A stretch of 59,200 bases of DNA from an uncultured Bacteroidales bacterium (GTDB taxonomy: Bacteria > Bacteroidota > Bacteroidia > Bacteroidales > FEN-979), in NCBI GenBank assembly GCA_903875045.1, contig CAIQUS010000007.1, forward strand, positions 1 to 59,200, read 5' to 3'. A program made the position numbers and the translations under genes. Within the stretch, counting starts at the first letter, position 1, and each line of letters opens with the position of its first letter. The notes under the pieces were generated by a model that saw only the letters and a program-made list of their open reading frames with translations, did no database searches and was not told where the DNA came from. This document shows positions 18,467 through 30,000 of the stretch, piece by piece.

Positions 18467-19243
18467 CTATAGTCCGAACACCAGGTCAACCACGGGCAGC
18501 AAATGCCACTGCGGCCCGGCGGGATATTTTCCGAAACAAAGCTTGTACCCTGCTTCGATGCGCAGGGTCTCTTTTTTGGAGGTGTAGGCCAGAACCCCTT
18601 TGTTTTCGATGAAGTAATTTTGTTTGGTACCGCAAACGATAAAATTCTCTACATTGAACAGCCACCCGAAACGTGGAACGAATTTTCCGCGGAAATCGAT
18701 GCCCGCATCCAATTCAGGTTCGTTGTAAAAAACGGCAAGCCGGGGATAAATGATGGGAAGATCGATGGTGGTTCGTCTGTCGAGCGGCCCGAATTTAATG
18801 GCGAAGGAGATACCGCCATGCGCGGTAAGAAGTGCGTTGCGAAAGGGCTTGTAAGAGACCAGGAACCTGTTGGATATGGCGAACATTTGCGGGATGGTGA
18901 ATTCAGGGGAGATAAGGCCGCCGGTTCCCTTGGTAGCGACCAGGCGCATAAACTGGGTGGGATAGAAGATGCCATGCTCTGTAGCCAGCCGGAAACCGGC
19001 ATATTCGCCCCAGCCAACCTTGATCTTTACCTGTGGCATCACGAAAACCATCAGCGGATGGGCCGAAAGTTCCAGCCTATCGGTGATGCCGTATCTGGAT
19101 GCCGTAAACAAGCCGAGTTCCCACCGGTGCTTCGGGATATTACAAGCGGTTCCATCGGTCCAGTAGCTCTTTGTGATGGAATCCTGCGAAAACAGGGTTG
19201 TGCATATCATTAATCCGGTCAGAAAAAGGAGTAGTTTTTTCAT
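18467..19243 (-). CDS. Putative outer-membrane beta-barrel protein
   Basis: About 258 residues when started at the ATG at 19243, which begins MKKLLLFLTGLMICTTLFSQ, a classical signal peptide. A frame extension to 19312 would add a non-signal leader. The mature part alternates hydrophobic and polar residues with many Gly and aromatic residues (ITDRLELSAHP, YAGFRLATEHG, RFGWLFNVENF) and ends in GL after VVDLVF, as expected for a small transmembrane barrel. No specific family is recognised. It starts 11 bp after the stop of the nuclease-like lipoprotein, so the two probably form an operon. Confidence 0.6.
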   Translation of the reverse strand: MKKLLLFLTGLMICTTLFSQDSITKSYWTDGTACNIPKHRWELGLFTASRYGITDRLELSAHPLMVFVMPQVKIKVGWGEYAGFRLATEHGIFYPTQFMRLVATKGTGGLISPEFTIPQMFAISNRFLVSYKPFRNALLTAHGGISFAIKFGPLDRRTTIDLPIIYPRLAVFYNEPELDAGIDFRGKFVPRFGWLFNVENFIVCGTKQNYFIENKGVLAYTSKKETLRIEAGYKLCFGKYPAGPQWHLLPVVDLVFGL

Positions 19244-19253
19244 GGCTGCCGGG

Positions 19254-20387
19254 TTATTTGGGTAAAATAAAAAAAGCACTGACCGGCGCATGATCCGATT
19301 CTTTGGTGGCATCCTGATGCGTCACTACGGAGTTTTCAACCCACTGGTTGTTGGTGAAAAGGTAATCAAGGGTGCGGTCCCAGAAATGGGTTCCCCGGGT
19401 GGTGTGGGTAAAATACTGATACTGGTTGGTTACATAAACACTGGTGGGAACGGCACATCGGTATGCGGCATAAAGCGTATCCAGCCAGTGCTTTTCCGGC
19501 TCATAGTTGCTACCCTCCTTGTGCATCGGATCATCGCCTTCGCTGTGATATGATTCCCATGAACACATATCCTGGATGCAATAATCGGTGGTATCGGAAC
19601 CCGGTGGAAGGGTGTTGAAATCGCCGCCGGCAACAAAATATCCGCCGGCACCATCGATGCGGTCGAGTTCGGTTTTTAACTGAATGATCTGAGTCTTTTT
19701 GGTATCATCGGTTGCAAAAGCTGAAATATGGACGTTTACCGCATAAAGATTGGTTACATCAGGGATTTCAATGCGGCCGGTCACCACGCAGCACCGTTCA
19801 TAAAAATAGCGGGTAAGTTCATCCTGGTCTTTACGCAGGGCAAGCTGGATCCGTTTGGCATCGCTGATTTTCCAGCGCGACAGGATGGCATTTTCCTCAT
19901 CCATCCGGCCCAGTCCGTCGCTGGGGATAAACTGTGCTTTCCATTGCGAACCGCAAACCGCGTAATTGAAATAGGTGTGATCGAGGAGCCATTGCAACTG
20001 ATCGATGTAACCCGACCGTTTCGACTTCAGGTCAACCTCCTGGAGCAACAGGATATCAGGTTTGACTTTATTGATATAACCGGCAATAGATTGCAGGGAA
20101 CGATATACTTCATCCTCCGAAAGGATCACCCGGTCGCCGCAGGCATCGCCAAACCAGGGTAATCTTCCGGCGCCGAACCGGATATTCCACGTCATGACCC
20201 TCACGGTCGAAAAGGTGTCGGGAACAGGAACAAGTGTTCCGGCGGTATAATAGATGGCTTCACTCGTATCATCGAAATCGGTTGCGAGAGGTTCACAGGA
20301 AGTGATAAGGAATATAAAAGCAGAGATGAGAATCGCTGACAGTGGCATTCGTAACAGAGAGGTGTGATAAATCGGCTGGTTATCCAT
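19254..20387 (-). CDS. Endonuclease/exonuclease/phosphatase-family lipoprotein
   Basis: About 377 residues from the ATG at 20387; an ATG at 20348 is an alternative, and both leave an intact lipoprotein signal ending FLITSC. The catalytic domain has the DNase I-like motifs in order: VMTWNIRFG, LLLQEVD, VNVHIS, VAGGDFNTLPPG, LDYLFTN and ESDHAPVS. Members are metal-dependent nucleases or phosphodiesterases. A surface-lipid anchor suggests use of extracellular nucleic acid or lipid phosphodiesters. A second member of the superfamily is at 50734. Confidence 0.85.
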   Translation of the reverse strand: MDNQPIYHTSLLRMPLSAILISAFIFLITSCEPLATDFDDTSEAIYYTAGTLVPVPDTFSTVRVMTWNIRFGAGRLPWFGDACGDRVILSEDEVYRSLQSIAGYINKVKPDILLLQEVDLKSKRSGYIDQLQWLLDHTYFNYAVCGSQWKAQFIPSDGLGRMDEENAILSRWKISDAKRIQLALRKDQDELTRYFYERCCVVTGRIEIPDVTNLYAVNVHISAFATDDTKKTQIIQLKTELDRIDGAGGYFVAGGDFNTLPPGSDTTDYCIQDMCSWESYHSEGDDPMHKEGSNYEPEKHWLDTLYAAYRCAVPTSVYVTNQYQYFTHTTRGTHFWDRTLDYLFTNNQWVENSVVTHQDATKESDHAPVSAFFILPK

Positions 20388-20669
20388 GATGCTGACCTGT
20401 GAAAGACAAAGATATGACAACCTTTCCGGAGGAAAATAATTGCAGGCCACTTTTCTTTGGGGTTTTTTGCAAATTCCGGATTAAAATTTTGCATAAATCA
20501 ATAAAAAAAGGAGCAGACCGGAAGCAATTAGTAAAAAATGACAAAAGTGTCCATGTAAGTGGTTGTATTTAGGATTTTCTGCAACAATTGTTTTTTTCGT
20601 CTTTGAAATCCGTATTGAAAACAAGTCGACTGAAAGTAATTTTACCATCAGAACAATAACAAGGAAACC

Positions 20670-21713
20670 ATGAAAACTCTCATCGCGTGTACCATTTTTA
20701 TTCTGTTGTTCAATGTTACATCCCGGGCACAAACCGATTCCATTGTGCTGAATAAATTTTATCACACCTGGATTATTCCGGAGAGGGGGCACAAAGGGAA
20801 GTCGGGAATACTTTATGAAATAAAAGATTCGGCGGTAATGGTATCGAATTCGCCATGGGAGGAAGATTATCACAAAAACAATATTGATGTGACCAAAATG
20901 GATATCAGGAACATCAAGGAGATCAGGGTCAGGCGGCAAGGCCAGGGATTTTCGGTGCTGGTTGGCGGTTTATCAGGAATGGTCGTTGGCACGCTTATTT
21001 CAGCGTACTATATTGACTATCTTAAGAAATCAATGCATACATTGGAGTTTGCATTTGGTGGTGCTTTGCTGGGAATTATTCCATTTATTGTCTCCACGGG
21101 AACTGGATTTGGCGTTGGTGCCGCTTTTAGTCAGAAAATAAAAATTCCGATCAGAGGAAGCCAGGATAATTTCGACAAAAATAAAATAAGGTTGAATGAA
21201 TACGCTTTAAAAGGCAATGCCATGTCGGTTTTGTTCAACGGAAAATCATTTTCCAAATTCCGCGATACGGTGGTTGACTTCGATGGCCATGTTTACAATA
21301 CGCTTGTGCTGGGCGGGCAGATATGGATGGCCGAAAACCTCAAGACAAAGCACTATCGCGACGGAAGCATCATATCGGATGTAACCAGTGATTATTATGG
21401 AAACAACACAAGGTATAGCTGGCTCGCGGTGAACAGTGAACGCAACCTCTGCCCGTTGGGCTGGCATGTACCCACTCTCACCGAATGGACCTCGCTTTTC
21501 AATTCGCTGGGAGGGGAGGAGAGTGCCGGGCGCCGGCTGGAGGAAGGTTTTTCGACCACTGGTGCGATCGGTCAATGGTGGTCATCAACAGCCATGGACA
21601 GCACGCGTGCCCAAACCTTTTACCTGAACAATGCTTCATTCGGGGTCATGTTTTCCGGGGTATCGAAAAGTTCGGGATTGTCGGTGAGATGTATGAGGGA
21701 TAACCAGCGCTAA
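20670..21713 (+). CDS. FISUMP-domain protein with glycine-rich hydrophobic region (copy 1)
   Basis: A 347-residue protein with a signal peptide (MKTLIACTIFILLFNVTSRAQ). The N-terminal half includes two Gly-rich hydrophobic segments (about 92-112 and 127-152, for example VGGLSGMVVGTLISA) that may insert into a membrane. The C-terminal half (about 205-345) is a FISUMP domain: GGQIWMAENLKT, LCPLGWHVPTLTEW, LGGEESAG and LSVRCMRD. It is followed 13 bp later by a paralogue with the same layout. Function unknown. Confidence 0.8.
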   Translation: MKTLIACTIFILLFNVTSRAQTDSIVLNKFYHTWIIPERGHKGKSGILYEIKDSAVMVSNSPWEEDYHKNNIDVTKMDIRNIKEIRVRRQGQGFSVLVGGLSGMVVGTLISAYYIDYLKKSMHTLEFAFGGALLGIIPFIVSTGTGFGVGAAFSQKIKIPIRGSQDNFDKNKIRLNEYALKGNAMSVLFNGKSFSKFRDTVVDFDGHVYNTLVLGGQIWMAENLKTKHYRDGSIISDVTSDYYGNNTRYSWLAVNSERNLCPLGWHVPTLTEWTSLFNSLGGEESAGRRLEEGFSTTGAIGQWWSSTAMDSTRAQTFYLNNASFGVMFSGVSKSSGLSVRCMRDNQR

Positions 21714-21726
21714 ATCTGATAAAACC

Positions 21727-22917
21727 ATGAAAACACTTTTATTGGTCCCTGCTTTTATCCTGTCAAATTTTCTTATGATTCGTGCACAACAGGACCAGCA
21801 TTCCCCGAAGAAACTCTACAAAGTCTGGATCTCTGTTCAGGGTGAGCCAGGTAAAATAAAAGGGGCACTGTTTGAAACGAGGGATTCATCAATTCTGATA
21901 TCCGGTTCATTGCAGAAGTCAGATTACTTCAAGGGAAACTATGACATTGAAAAGTTGAATGTAAAAGACATAGATGCCATATCAATACTGAGAAAAAATG
22001 CCAGCGGAAGGGGGGCGCTGATTGGCACCTTGTCGGGCGTTGGATTAGGTATTTTACTCGGGCTGGCTACCTCGAATCCGAATGCGGTAAATGGTCAGGA
22101 AAATGCCGGCACAAAAGTTGGCGCTTCCATTGTCTTTTCAATTTTCTTTGGAGCGACTGGTGCTGTTTTCGGGGCAGTTTTCGGAACGATCAGGAATAAA
22201 ATGTATATCCATGGAAATCAGCAGCAATTTGAGAACAAGATGGGCAAACTCAACGTACGTTCCTTGACTTACGATCCGTTGATGGCAGGACAAAGGCTGA
22301 CGACATTTTCACATTTGCGCGAAACCGTAACCGATGCTGACGGCAATGTATATCACACGGTTGCGCTGGGATCCATGGTGTATATGGCTGAAAATCTGAA
22401 GGTAACACATTTCAGGAATGGCAAGAAAATTCCAATGGCAAAGGATACGGCCAGCTGGAGAAAGGCAGATCGTGCGGCCTTTTGCAATTACAAGAATGAT
22501 TCTGTCGGTGTGGCTGTTTATGGAAGGCTTTACAATGGATATGTGGTCGCAGATACTTCCGGAATTTGTCCAGCAGGGTGGCATGTTCCCTCGATTGATG
22601 AATGGACCTCGCTGGTGATGTGCCTTGGGGGAAAAGACAATGCAGGTGGTTATCTGAAAGAGTCGGGTACTTTACACTGGGGCAATCCGAACAATACCAT
22701 GTTTACAGAGAACACCTTTGCACTCCCATCAGGAAGCCGCGACCGGAAAGGGGCTTTTATGGTTAACGGACGGATCTGTCAATGGTGGGCTGCAAAAGAA
22801 AATAACACAGAAGGATTTCAGGGCGTGTTGCTGACCAATGAAACTACTGCAATCACCATGACAAAACCGGATAAGAATGCCGGATTATCGGTGAGATGTA
22901 TCCGCGATGGGCAGTGA
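21727..22917 (+). CDS. FISUMP-domain protein with glycine-rich hydrophobic region (copy 2)
   Basis: A 396-residue paralogue of the preceding gene with the same order: signal peptide (to IRAQQ), a KVWISVQG-type N-domain, Gly-rich hydrophobic segments (GALIGTLSGVGLGILLGLA and IFFGATGAVFGAVFG), then FISUMP (LGSMVYMAENLKV, YGRLYNGYV, CPAGWHVPSIDEWTS, LSVRCIRD). It has diverged considerably, so the duplication is old. Its stop codon is directly adjacent to the stop of the convergent HTH gene. The pair is probably one transcript. Confidence 0.8.
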   Translation: MKTLLLVPAFILSNFLMIRAQQDQHSPKKLYKVWISVQGEPGKIKGALFETRDSSILISGSLQKSDYFKGNYDIEKLNVKDIDAISILRKNASGRGALIGTLSGVGLGILLGLATSNPNAVNGQENAGTKVGASIVFSIFFGATGAVFGAVFGTIRNKMYIHGNQQQFENKMGKLNVRSLTYDPLMAGQRLTTFSHLRETVTDADGNVYHTVALGSMVYMAENLKVTHFRNGKKIPMAKDTASWRKADRAAFCNYKNDSVGVAVYGRLYNGYVVADTSGICPAGWHVPSIDEWTSLVMCLGGKDNAGGYLKESGTLHWGNPNNTMFTENTFALPSGSRDRKGAFMVNGRICQWWAAKENNTEGFQGVLLTNETTAITMTKPDKNAGLSVRCIRDGQ

Positions 22918-23931
22918 TCAGATCGAACGTTCAATCCGGACCCGGAGGGCTTTGATCTTTTCGTGGAGCGTTTTGAAAAACCGGTGGCGTTCTTTGGCAG
23001 AAGTACCACTGATCAGGGTGGATTTCTGCATGAGGTTCCGCAGGGAGTTATCAATCTGGTCGCAAAACACCGGGTTAGTGGTGATCAATTGGTTGATCAC
23101 GTTATAGGTGTTGTACGACGTTTTCAGGCCATCTGTGTTCACCAGAATGGTATTGTCGGTTACAAGCACCTCATTGTTGAAAAGTTGATAATTGCCTTTA
23201 ATCCCCTCGCAGGATGACCCAAGCCTGAAATGAGATCCGCATTCTGCCTGAAGTTGAACGTGGTCAAGCCATGATTCCAGCACATCACACAGTTTGAAAA
23301 CATCATCGGTCCTGGCGAAAAAACCTGAAGCAAAACAATATTCTATCTGACGAAGAACGCTGGAAATCGTCTCTTCGCTCCAGATTTCGATGGTTGGTAT
23401 TTTGATGTAATGGTCGAGGAGCAGCCGGCCGGTTTCATATAAACCTTCAGGAGCATCAAGGGTCAACATTTTATTTTCGTAACCACTTGCCGGTATGAGG
23501 GTTTTGTTCCAGAAATAGATCTTGAAAGCCGCAATTTCAGGGAATTCAAAAAAGTAGAACACAGGGATATCTTTGGCCGCATAAATAATCTCCCTTTCTT
23601 TGGCCGCATAAATCTGCTTAATGGCCCCCAACAGCGATTTCAGCCAGTGTTCAATGCTAAAGCCATTTTCCCCGATAGCTAAAGAAGTGAAAATTACATG
23701 GTTGCTTTTTTGGTTGAAGAGGGCGTCGATTGAAATTTTGTAATGAAGGCAGATTGTTTTCAACTCATCGAGCGATAATTCTTTCTCTCCCCTGATCCTG
23801 CGGTAAGCACTGTCGTAGCTGATCGCCAAAAGTTCAGATAGTTCGTGGACAAAAGAGATGTTTGGGGTCAGTCTGCTTTTGATTAACTGAAAAAGGATTT
23901 CCTGAATTGAGTTTTGCGGTTCCATCTTCAT
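22918..23931 (-). CDS. HTH-domain transcriptional regulator
   Basis: About 337 residues. I chose the ATG at 23931 (MKMEPQNSI) over the longer frame to 24003, whose extra residues are hydrophobic and untypical. Residues about 25-70 form an HTH of XRE-like type (SELLAISYDSAYRRIRGEK, then ELSLDELKTICLHYKIS). The remaining 260 residues, with FYFFEFPEIAAFKIYFWNK and an IEYCFASG segment, match a Bacteroidetes group of HTH proteins with a helical effector domain. Its ligand and targets are unknown; adjacent FISUMP or A2M genes are candidates. Confidence 0.7.
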   Translation of the reverse strand: MKMEPQNSIQEILFQLIKSRLTPNISFVHELSELLAISYDSAYRRIRGEKELSLDELKTICLHYKISIDALFNQKSNHVIFTSLAIGENGFSIEHWLKSLLGAIKQIYAAKEREIIYAAKDIPVFYFFEFPEIAAFKIYFWNKTLIPASGYENKMLTLDAPEGLYETGRLLLDHYIKIPTIEIWSEETISSVLRQIEYCFASGFFARTDDVFKLCDVLESWLDHVQLQAECGSHFRLGSSCEGIKGNYQLFNNEVLVTDNTILVNTDGLKTSYNTYNVINQLITTNPVFCDQIDNSLRNLMQKSTLISGTSAKERHRFFKTLHEKIKALRVRIERSI

Positions 23932-24032
23932 TATTTTTTCCGATGGTGTAAAGATATGCCAAAAAATAATATTTATGAAGAAATTCATTTTGTTTGTCAG
24001 CAATGAACAAGATTATTCACTGCTGACAAACA

Positions 24033-27000
24033 TTACTTTACACAGATCCTGATTCCCTCCGAATGAGCTGTAAATTCAGGGGCGTAGATGCACTGAATGG
24101 TAGTGATGCCATTGGAATAATCACCGGCTGCATTCACCACAAGTGCATACTCAAAAACATACGTGCCTTTTGGAAGATAGTCAAAAAAGAAGTTGGTTGC
24201 CTGGTCGGTGGTGCTTTGGTAATAACCCAGTCCGTCCTGATAACGGTATCCAGACAGGCCGGTATCGGAGCCAACTCCCTGATTTTGTAAGTTTGTCGGG
24301 GGGATGGGTTCAAACCCACTTGCCCGCATATCTTTCATGTGGACGAACTCAAGGTTTCGGTCGACGGTAAGGACGATGCGGACAATGATTTTATCACCGG
24401 GTTTTATTTGGAAATTGGAAATTGGAAATTGGAAATTGGAAATTGGTTCAAGTACAGGACCGGAGGGGGTGTTTTTTTCGAGGAACAGCTTTTTTTCCAG
24501 TTTCATGGGTGTGGAGGCAGGGGTGATTTTATCGAGGTTTTCAAAATATTGCCAGTAAACGGCACCCCAGGCCACACCCTCGCCTGATTTTGAAACAGTG
24601 ATGTTCCCCATTTCCGGTTTGATCTCATTTCCCGACCAGGATAGCTGGAAATAGCCTGTACCAGCCTCTTTTTTCACATCTGTGAACTTTTCGGAATTGA
24701 TTTTTTCGTTGCCAAGTGTGATTTTAACACCCGGATCATCGGAAAGCAGATCTGTTCCCCGAAGCAACAAGGCATAGCATGATTCGAGGGTTGCGCGCGG
24801 TGAACGCCAATTTTGTGTTTGCTTTTGTTTCAACAACCAGATTTTCAAATCTTCCACCGTGTTTTTATCCTGAGTTATCTCGTCAAAGGCTTCGATCATC
24901 AATGCCTGGGTTTCAATGGGCGCCTGATACCAGAAATATCCCGGTTCCCCTGCCCAATACATGCCTGTTTCGCTTGAATGAATCGCCTTTTCTGAAAGTG
25001 ATTTCAGGATGAGGGCAGGAACCTCTTTGTTTCCGAGGCGGTTCAACGACAGAGCAATCATGCCCTGTAAGTAGCGGTCATTTGGCAACCAGTATTTTTC
25101 ACATTGTTTTTTATAAAAGCTGAAGGCTTCATTGAATTGAGGCCCTGGTCCGGGAATGCCCGATACCGGATTGGCCATGAAATATGACCGGGCATACAAA
25201 TACTGAATCTGTGAATTGCCCAGGTGGTTGCCTTCCAGGTTATTTGTCTGATACCGTTTCAGGTATTCATAATCTTTTTGAATTTCACCGTCCAGAAAAC
25301 CAATGGCTTTTATGACCATTTTACGGGAAGCCTCGTCATTGAGTATATTGGTGACACCAAGGTGATAAAGTTTACCCAATCCGGTCAAAATATTCTGGGT
25401 GATATACCTGTTTTCGGGCATGCCGGGGAACCAGGTCCATCCGCCATTCGGTGATTGCAATTGCTGTAATTTTGAGAGGTTTTCACGCAAGTTCGTTTCG
25501 ATGTTGTCGTGGTCGAAAAAGATCCCCAGCTTTTGTTTACGGGCTGTTTCATTCGATGCCACCATTACCCATGGAGTTTCCTGGAGCAGGGCTGATTTCA
25601 ACGCCTGGTTTTTGGAAAGGTTTGAAAGCAGTGCATCGGGGGTAAGATTTTTCCAGGATTCAAATACGGCACGGATTTTTGGGTTTGAATTGGCGATGAA
25701 AGTAGCAAGACTGTTTGACCAAAAGGCTGAAAAAATGGCATCGGCATTTTCATATTGGTTGTCGTTCAGCGATGGCAGGGCCTGTATGGCATACCAGGCC
25801 GGGTTGGATGCAAATTCGAGGGTAAGTTTGTAATTTTTGAGTGTCTGATCTGCTCCACCTGCCGAACCGGATTTCAACAGTTTGTCGAAGGTAAAATCAA
25901 AGGTTCCTTTTCCACGGACGGGCAAAGGCAACGACTCTGTAACAAGCATCCGGTTGCTGAGCACCGGAATTGCCTTCTCTTCCCCATCGCTGAAACTTCC
26001 TGAAACAGCCGTTATACGGTATTGAAGCACGGTGAGGCCGGAGGTGGCCGGGATGATCAGTTTCCAGGAAATTGCGGCGCTCTGGCCTTGTTTCACGATA
26101 AATGGTTGCTGAACGGGCCTGGACAGCTGGCCAGGTGAATTGTCGATCAGATTATCGAGGGATTTGAGGGTCATGGCATCCGCCAAAGCAAGGGTGACAA
26201 CACCGGAAAGGTCGTGGTCGGAGAGGTTGACAATTTTCGTACTGAAAATTACCGTATCGCCTTGCCTGACAAACCGGGGGGCATTCGGAAAGACCATCAG
26301 ATCTTTCCGGGTTACGAGTTCCTTTTCGATCAGTCCGTTATCAAGGTTTTTCGTGTGGGCCAATCCAAGGAATTTCCATTTGGTGAGTGATTCGGGAGCC
26401 GTAAACTGGAGGATAAGGCTGCCGGTTGAATCGGTTTTCAGCGATGGATAGAAAAAGGCGGTTTCACGGAAATCGCGGCGAATTTGAAAGGCAGTTTCCG
26501 GTTGTGTTTTTATTGGACGGGGTTCATTACCAGGAAGCGTGGCATCTTCGACCACCATTTCATTTACCATTTCAGGGGGTGATGGCATTCCGGCTGCTTG
26601 TTCTTTCGCTATTGCCGGTTTATCCATCATGCCAGCCATCATCACTTCATCCCTTCCTCCGGCAGATGCCCTGGCATACCTGACAGAGCTGCCAAAATAG
26701 TTGGTACCAAACCAGTTTAATTTCAATCCGGGATGAAATATATAGTTCTCAACAGGTTGCATCGAAGAAAACAACTGTCCCGGGGATGTCCGAAAGGCAT
26801 TGTCGATATCCCATGGAAAGATCCCGGAATAGTGTTGATAAAGATTGAACGTCCAACTGTGCGTGCGAAAGAGGTCAAGCGAGGCATCGTACATTCCGGC
26901 CAGAAATTCGGCATCAGCCGGTTTTCCATTTGGGGATGAAATTTTTATTTTCCAGTTCTCTTTTGCACCGGGATCCAGCTTATTGCGGAAAGTTTCGAAT

Positions 27001-30000
27001 GAAATCCCCAGCTTTTTACTGATATGCGGCACACTGACCACCTGGCTGTTTTGAAATGCCCGGTTGTGTTTGACAAACACGAAATCGACAGAAAAATTTC
27101 CACGGTATTGTTCTTTGATCGGAATTTCAAGCACCATCGCCCGGTTGTTCAATTTTATCATTTCACGTGAAACCAGGCTGTCGTCCAACCTGATTTCGTA
27201 AATCATGTTCACATTGTCTTCCCTCGATCCAATGAGAAACCGGGCAGTTTCACCCGGTACGCCTGATGTTTTCAACGGAACATACCAGCTGAGCGTATTG
27301 ATGGGAACTTCCTTTGAAACAGGGGAGAAGGCAGTCAGGTATTTTTTAACTTCCACCACTTCGCCAAAGGGATCGGTGGCTTTGAGAACCAGCAGATAGG
27401 ATCCGGGAAGCGGAAACCGGTAGGCAGGATCAAGGAGGTTGAGCAACGTATCACTGGCTGTATTGATCTGTTTTTTAAACACATCTGTTGCAATCGGCCA
27501 GGTGGCGGGGTTGTTTTCATCTGCATAAATGTTGTAAGGAAACTGTGCATGGAATTCATCACTTGTCATGATTTGCAAATCGGGACGGTCCCACAATCTC
27601 GTTTTGAATGGCCGGTCGGGCTGACGAAGCCGTTGCAGGGTGATGGTAACCATCGACGGGGTAGGCCGGCCATTCAGGTTGGTTGCCGAAATCTTCATCA
27701 GGGTATCTTTTGTGAGGTTGACCATTTCGGGGATCTCCGTTTCAAGAATCAACGCTTTATATCCCACAGAGACGGTTTGTTCCACCGATTGTGTTTCACC
27801 ATTGAGGTCGGTCACATTGGCATAAACAGTAAAATCAAATACGGGCCACGATTCTTTGTTTACTTCAGAGTCGGGGATGGCTGTGAACGAAAAAGTGAAT
27901 TTCCCGGAGGCATTGGTCGTCGCGGAGCCATTGGTGATTTCAATTTCCGGGGAGGCGGGCATGGGCCAACGCCAGCCCCAATCCCAGAAAGGAAACCGGG
28001 CAGTTCGCACAACACGGTATTTTACCTGGCCGGCATCGACGGGGTTTCCTGCAAATGCAAGGGCTTTGCCGGTAATGGTGAGCAGTTCGCCCAGTTTGTA
28101 GTTTCCTTCCAATGGATCACAGGAAACTTCAAAAGTCGGGCGTTTATATTCTTCCACGGAAAAAGAGGTTGATCCGGATTCATTGGAGATGGTCATCTGT
28201 CCTAATAAAACACCGGATGGTGCGATAAAAGAGCCATTGAATGATCCGAAATCATTGGTAGTAAAATTTTGATCAGCGATTTTTTGCCCGTTTACATCCG
28301 TAAATACCACCTTTGTGGCATGGTTTGTTTTAATCTTTGATCTTTCGCCGGTCCGTTCAAGCAAAATCCCTTTGAAATAGACGGTTTGTCCGGGGCGGTA
28401 TATCGCACGGTCGGTGTAAAACATGGTTCGAAGGGAAGTTTGTTCCTGGTTTTTATAAACAGGATATTGATAAAAATTATCGGTGATCAGAAAATCATCT
28501 TTATCATAGATCTTTAAATATTGATTTGCGCTGTGCCTGTTATTTTCAGAAGGCGGGATCAGAAAGAACCCTTGTGCATCGGTGGTGAAACTCTGAATTT
28601 TTACATTCCTGTATTTCCGTTCCTGGTAGTTATAATTTTTCTCCCAGGCTTCTGCGCGAACATTTTTCAGCGGGGAGCCTGTTACCCGGTCAAGTAAAAA
28701 ATAGCCATAACTCCCGTCGATGTTACGTTTGCTGATATAGCTGATCTGTGTGGACCAAAACGGGGTGAATGAAAAAACTGTTTTTGAATCGGAAAAATCT
28801 TTGGTCTGGGTACATAACAGCACCCAAAACCCGGCAGGGACTTCGGGAACCGTGATTTCAGCCTGGTGTTTCTGGTAATCCCCGTCATCGGGAAAATTTA
28901 GCACCCACGACTTTTCGGCAGGCAGATCTGTCAGGAATTTAATTAACCCTGAGTGACCGAGGGTACCCGATTTTTCAGGATAGGTTTCGGGATCAACCCT
29001 GACCAGGCGAAAAAAGAGTTTTTTAAGATTTTTCACCCCGAGAAGTGCGAGGGAAGGTTTATTTACCGGGACAGCGGTTTCGGTTGTTACCTGAAGAAAA
29101 GGTTCATTGATGGATGTTTTCAGAATGGTACAGTTTTTTGATCCCTCCGAACCTGGGAAGCGCTGAATGGCTTTATCACACACTTCGATTGCCGAACGGA
29201 GTTCCCATTTGTGCAGGTCTGAAACCAGGGGTTGGTATTGCTGGCCCTGAATGTTGTAAAATGATGCCAGGGTAAATGAAATCAGTGCACTCCTGGGAGA
29301 TTCAATCTGTGCCTGTTCAAATTGCTTCAGTGCCGACAGATAGAGGCTGTCTTTGCCCGGAAGGGTGTATTTTTCATGAACAAAAGCCAGCCTTTTCAGT
29401 TCGCAGTCGATCAGGGCAAGGGGATCTTTGTCACGGAGATGGAAAGATGCCAGTTCGCGGAATATCCGCAATGCAAAACTGGCGGGAGAAGCAGAATCGG
29501 CCGGAATCATCATTCTGTTCATGGCAAAATTGAAGGATGGCGCGAAATACCATGGCTGGTTGACTTCAAAGCGCTGTGCCGGCAAGGCCGGGGCAACCTC
29601 ACGGGATGTAAAAAAATCAAGGGCACGGCCGGCGAGGAAATCATAGAGGGTCGGGCTAAACCTGGTTGCAGATGCAACCAGGGTGTCCTGTTTGCCGGGA
29701 TCAAAAATCTCCAGTTCAATGATGGCATCAAATTTCCCGGTAGGGATATGTTGCAACGTATCGGCATGATCGATTGACAGCAGATAGTTGCGGGTGATGG
29801 CGCCGGAGATGGTTGCCAGGTCCCAGGTTTCAAGACTGTCGGGCTGGATGGGTTTAACCTGGGTGCGGTTGCGAAAACGGTATTGGTTGTTCTGGTAATA
29901 TTTCCAGTACACCTCGGCGAGGATTGATTGCAACACCTGTTTGCGGGGCTGAGAGGAAACGGATATCTCTTTTTGAAGGCCGGTGATGGTTTTTTCCAGA

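Noticed and set aside
18503-19213. 236-codon plus-strand frame
   Set aside because: Antisense to the outer-membrane-like gene, which has a signal peptide and beta-barrel pattern.
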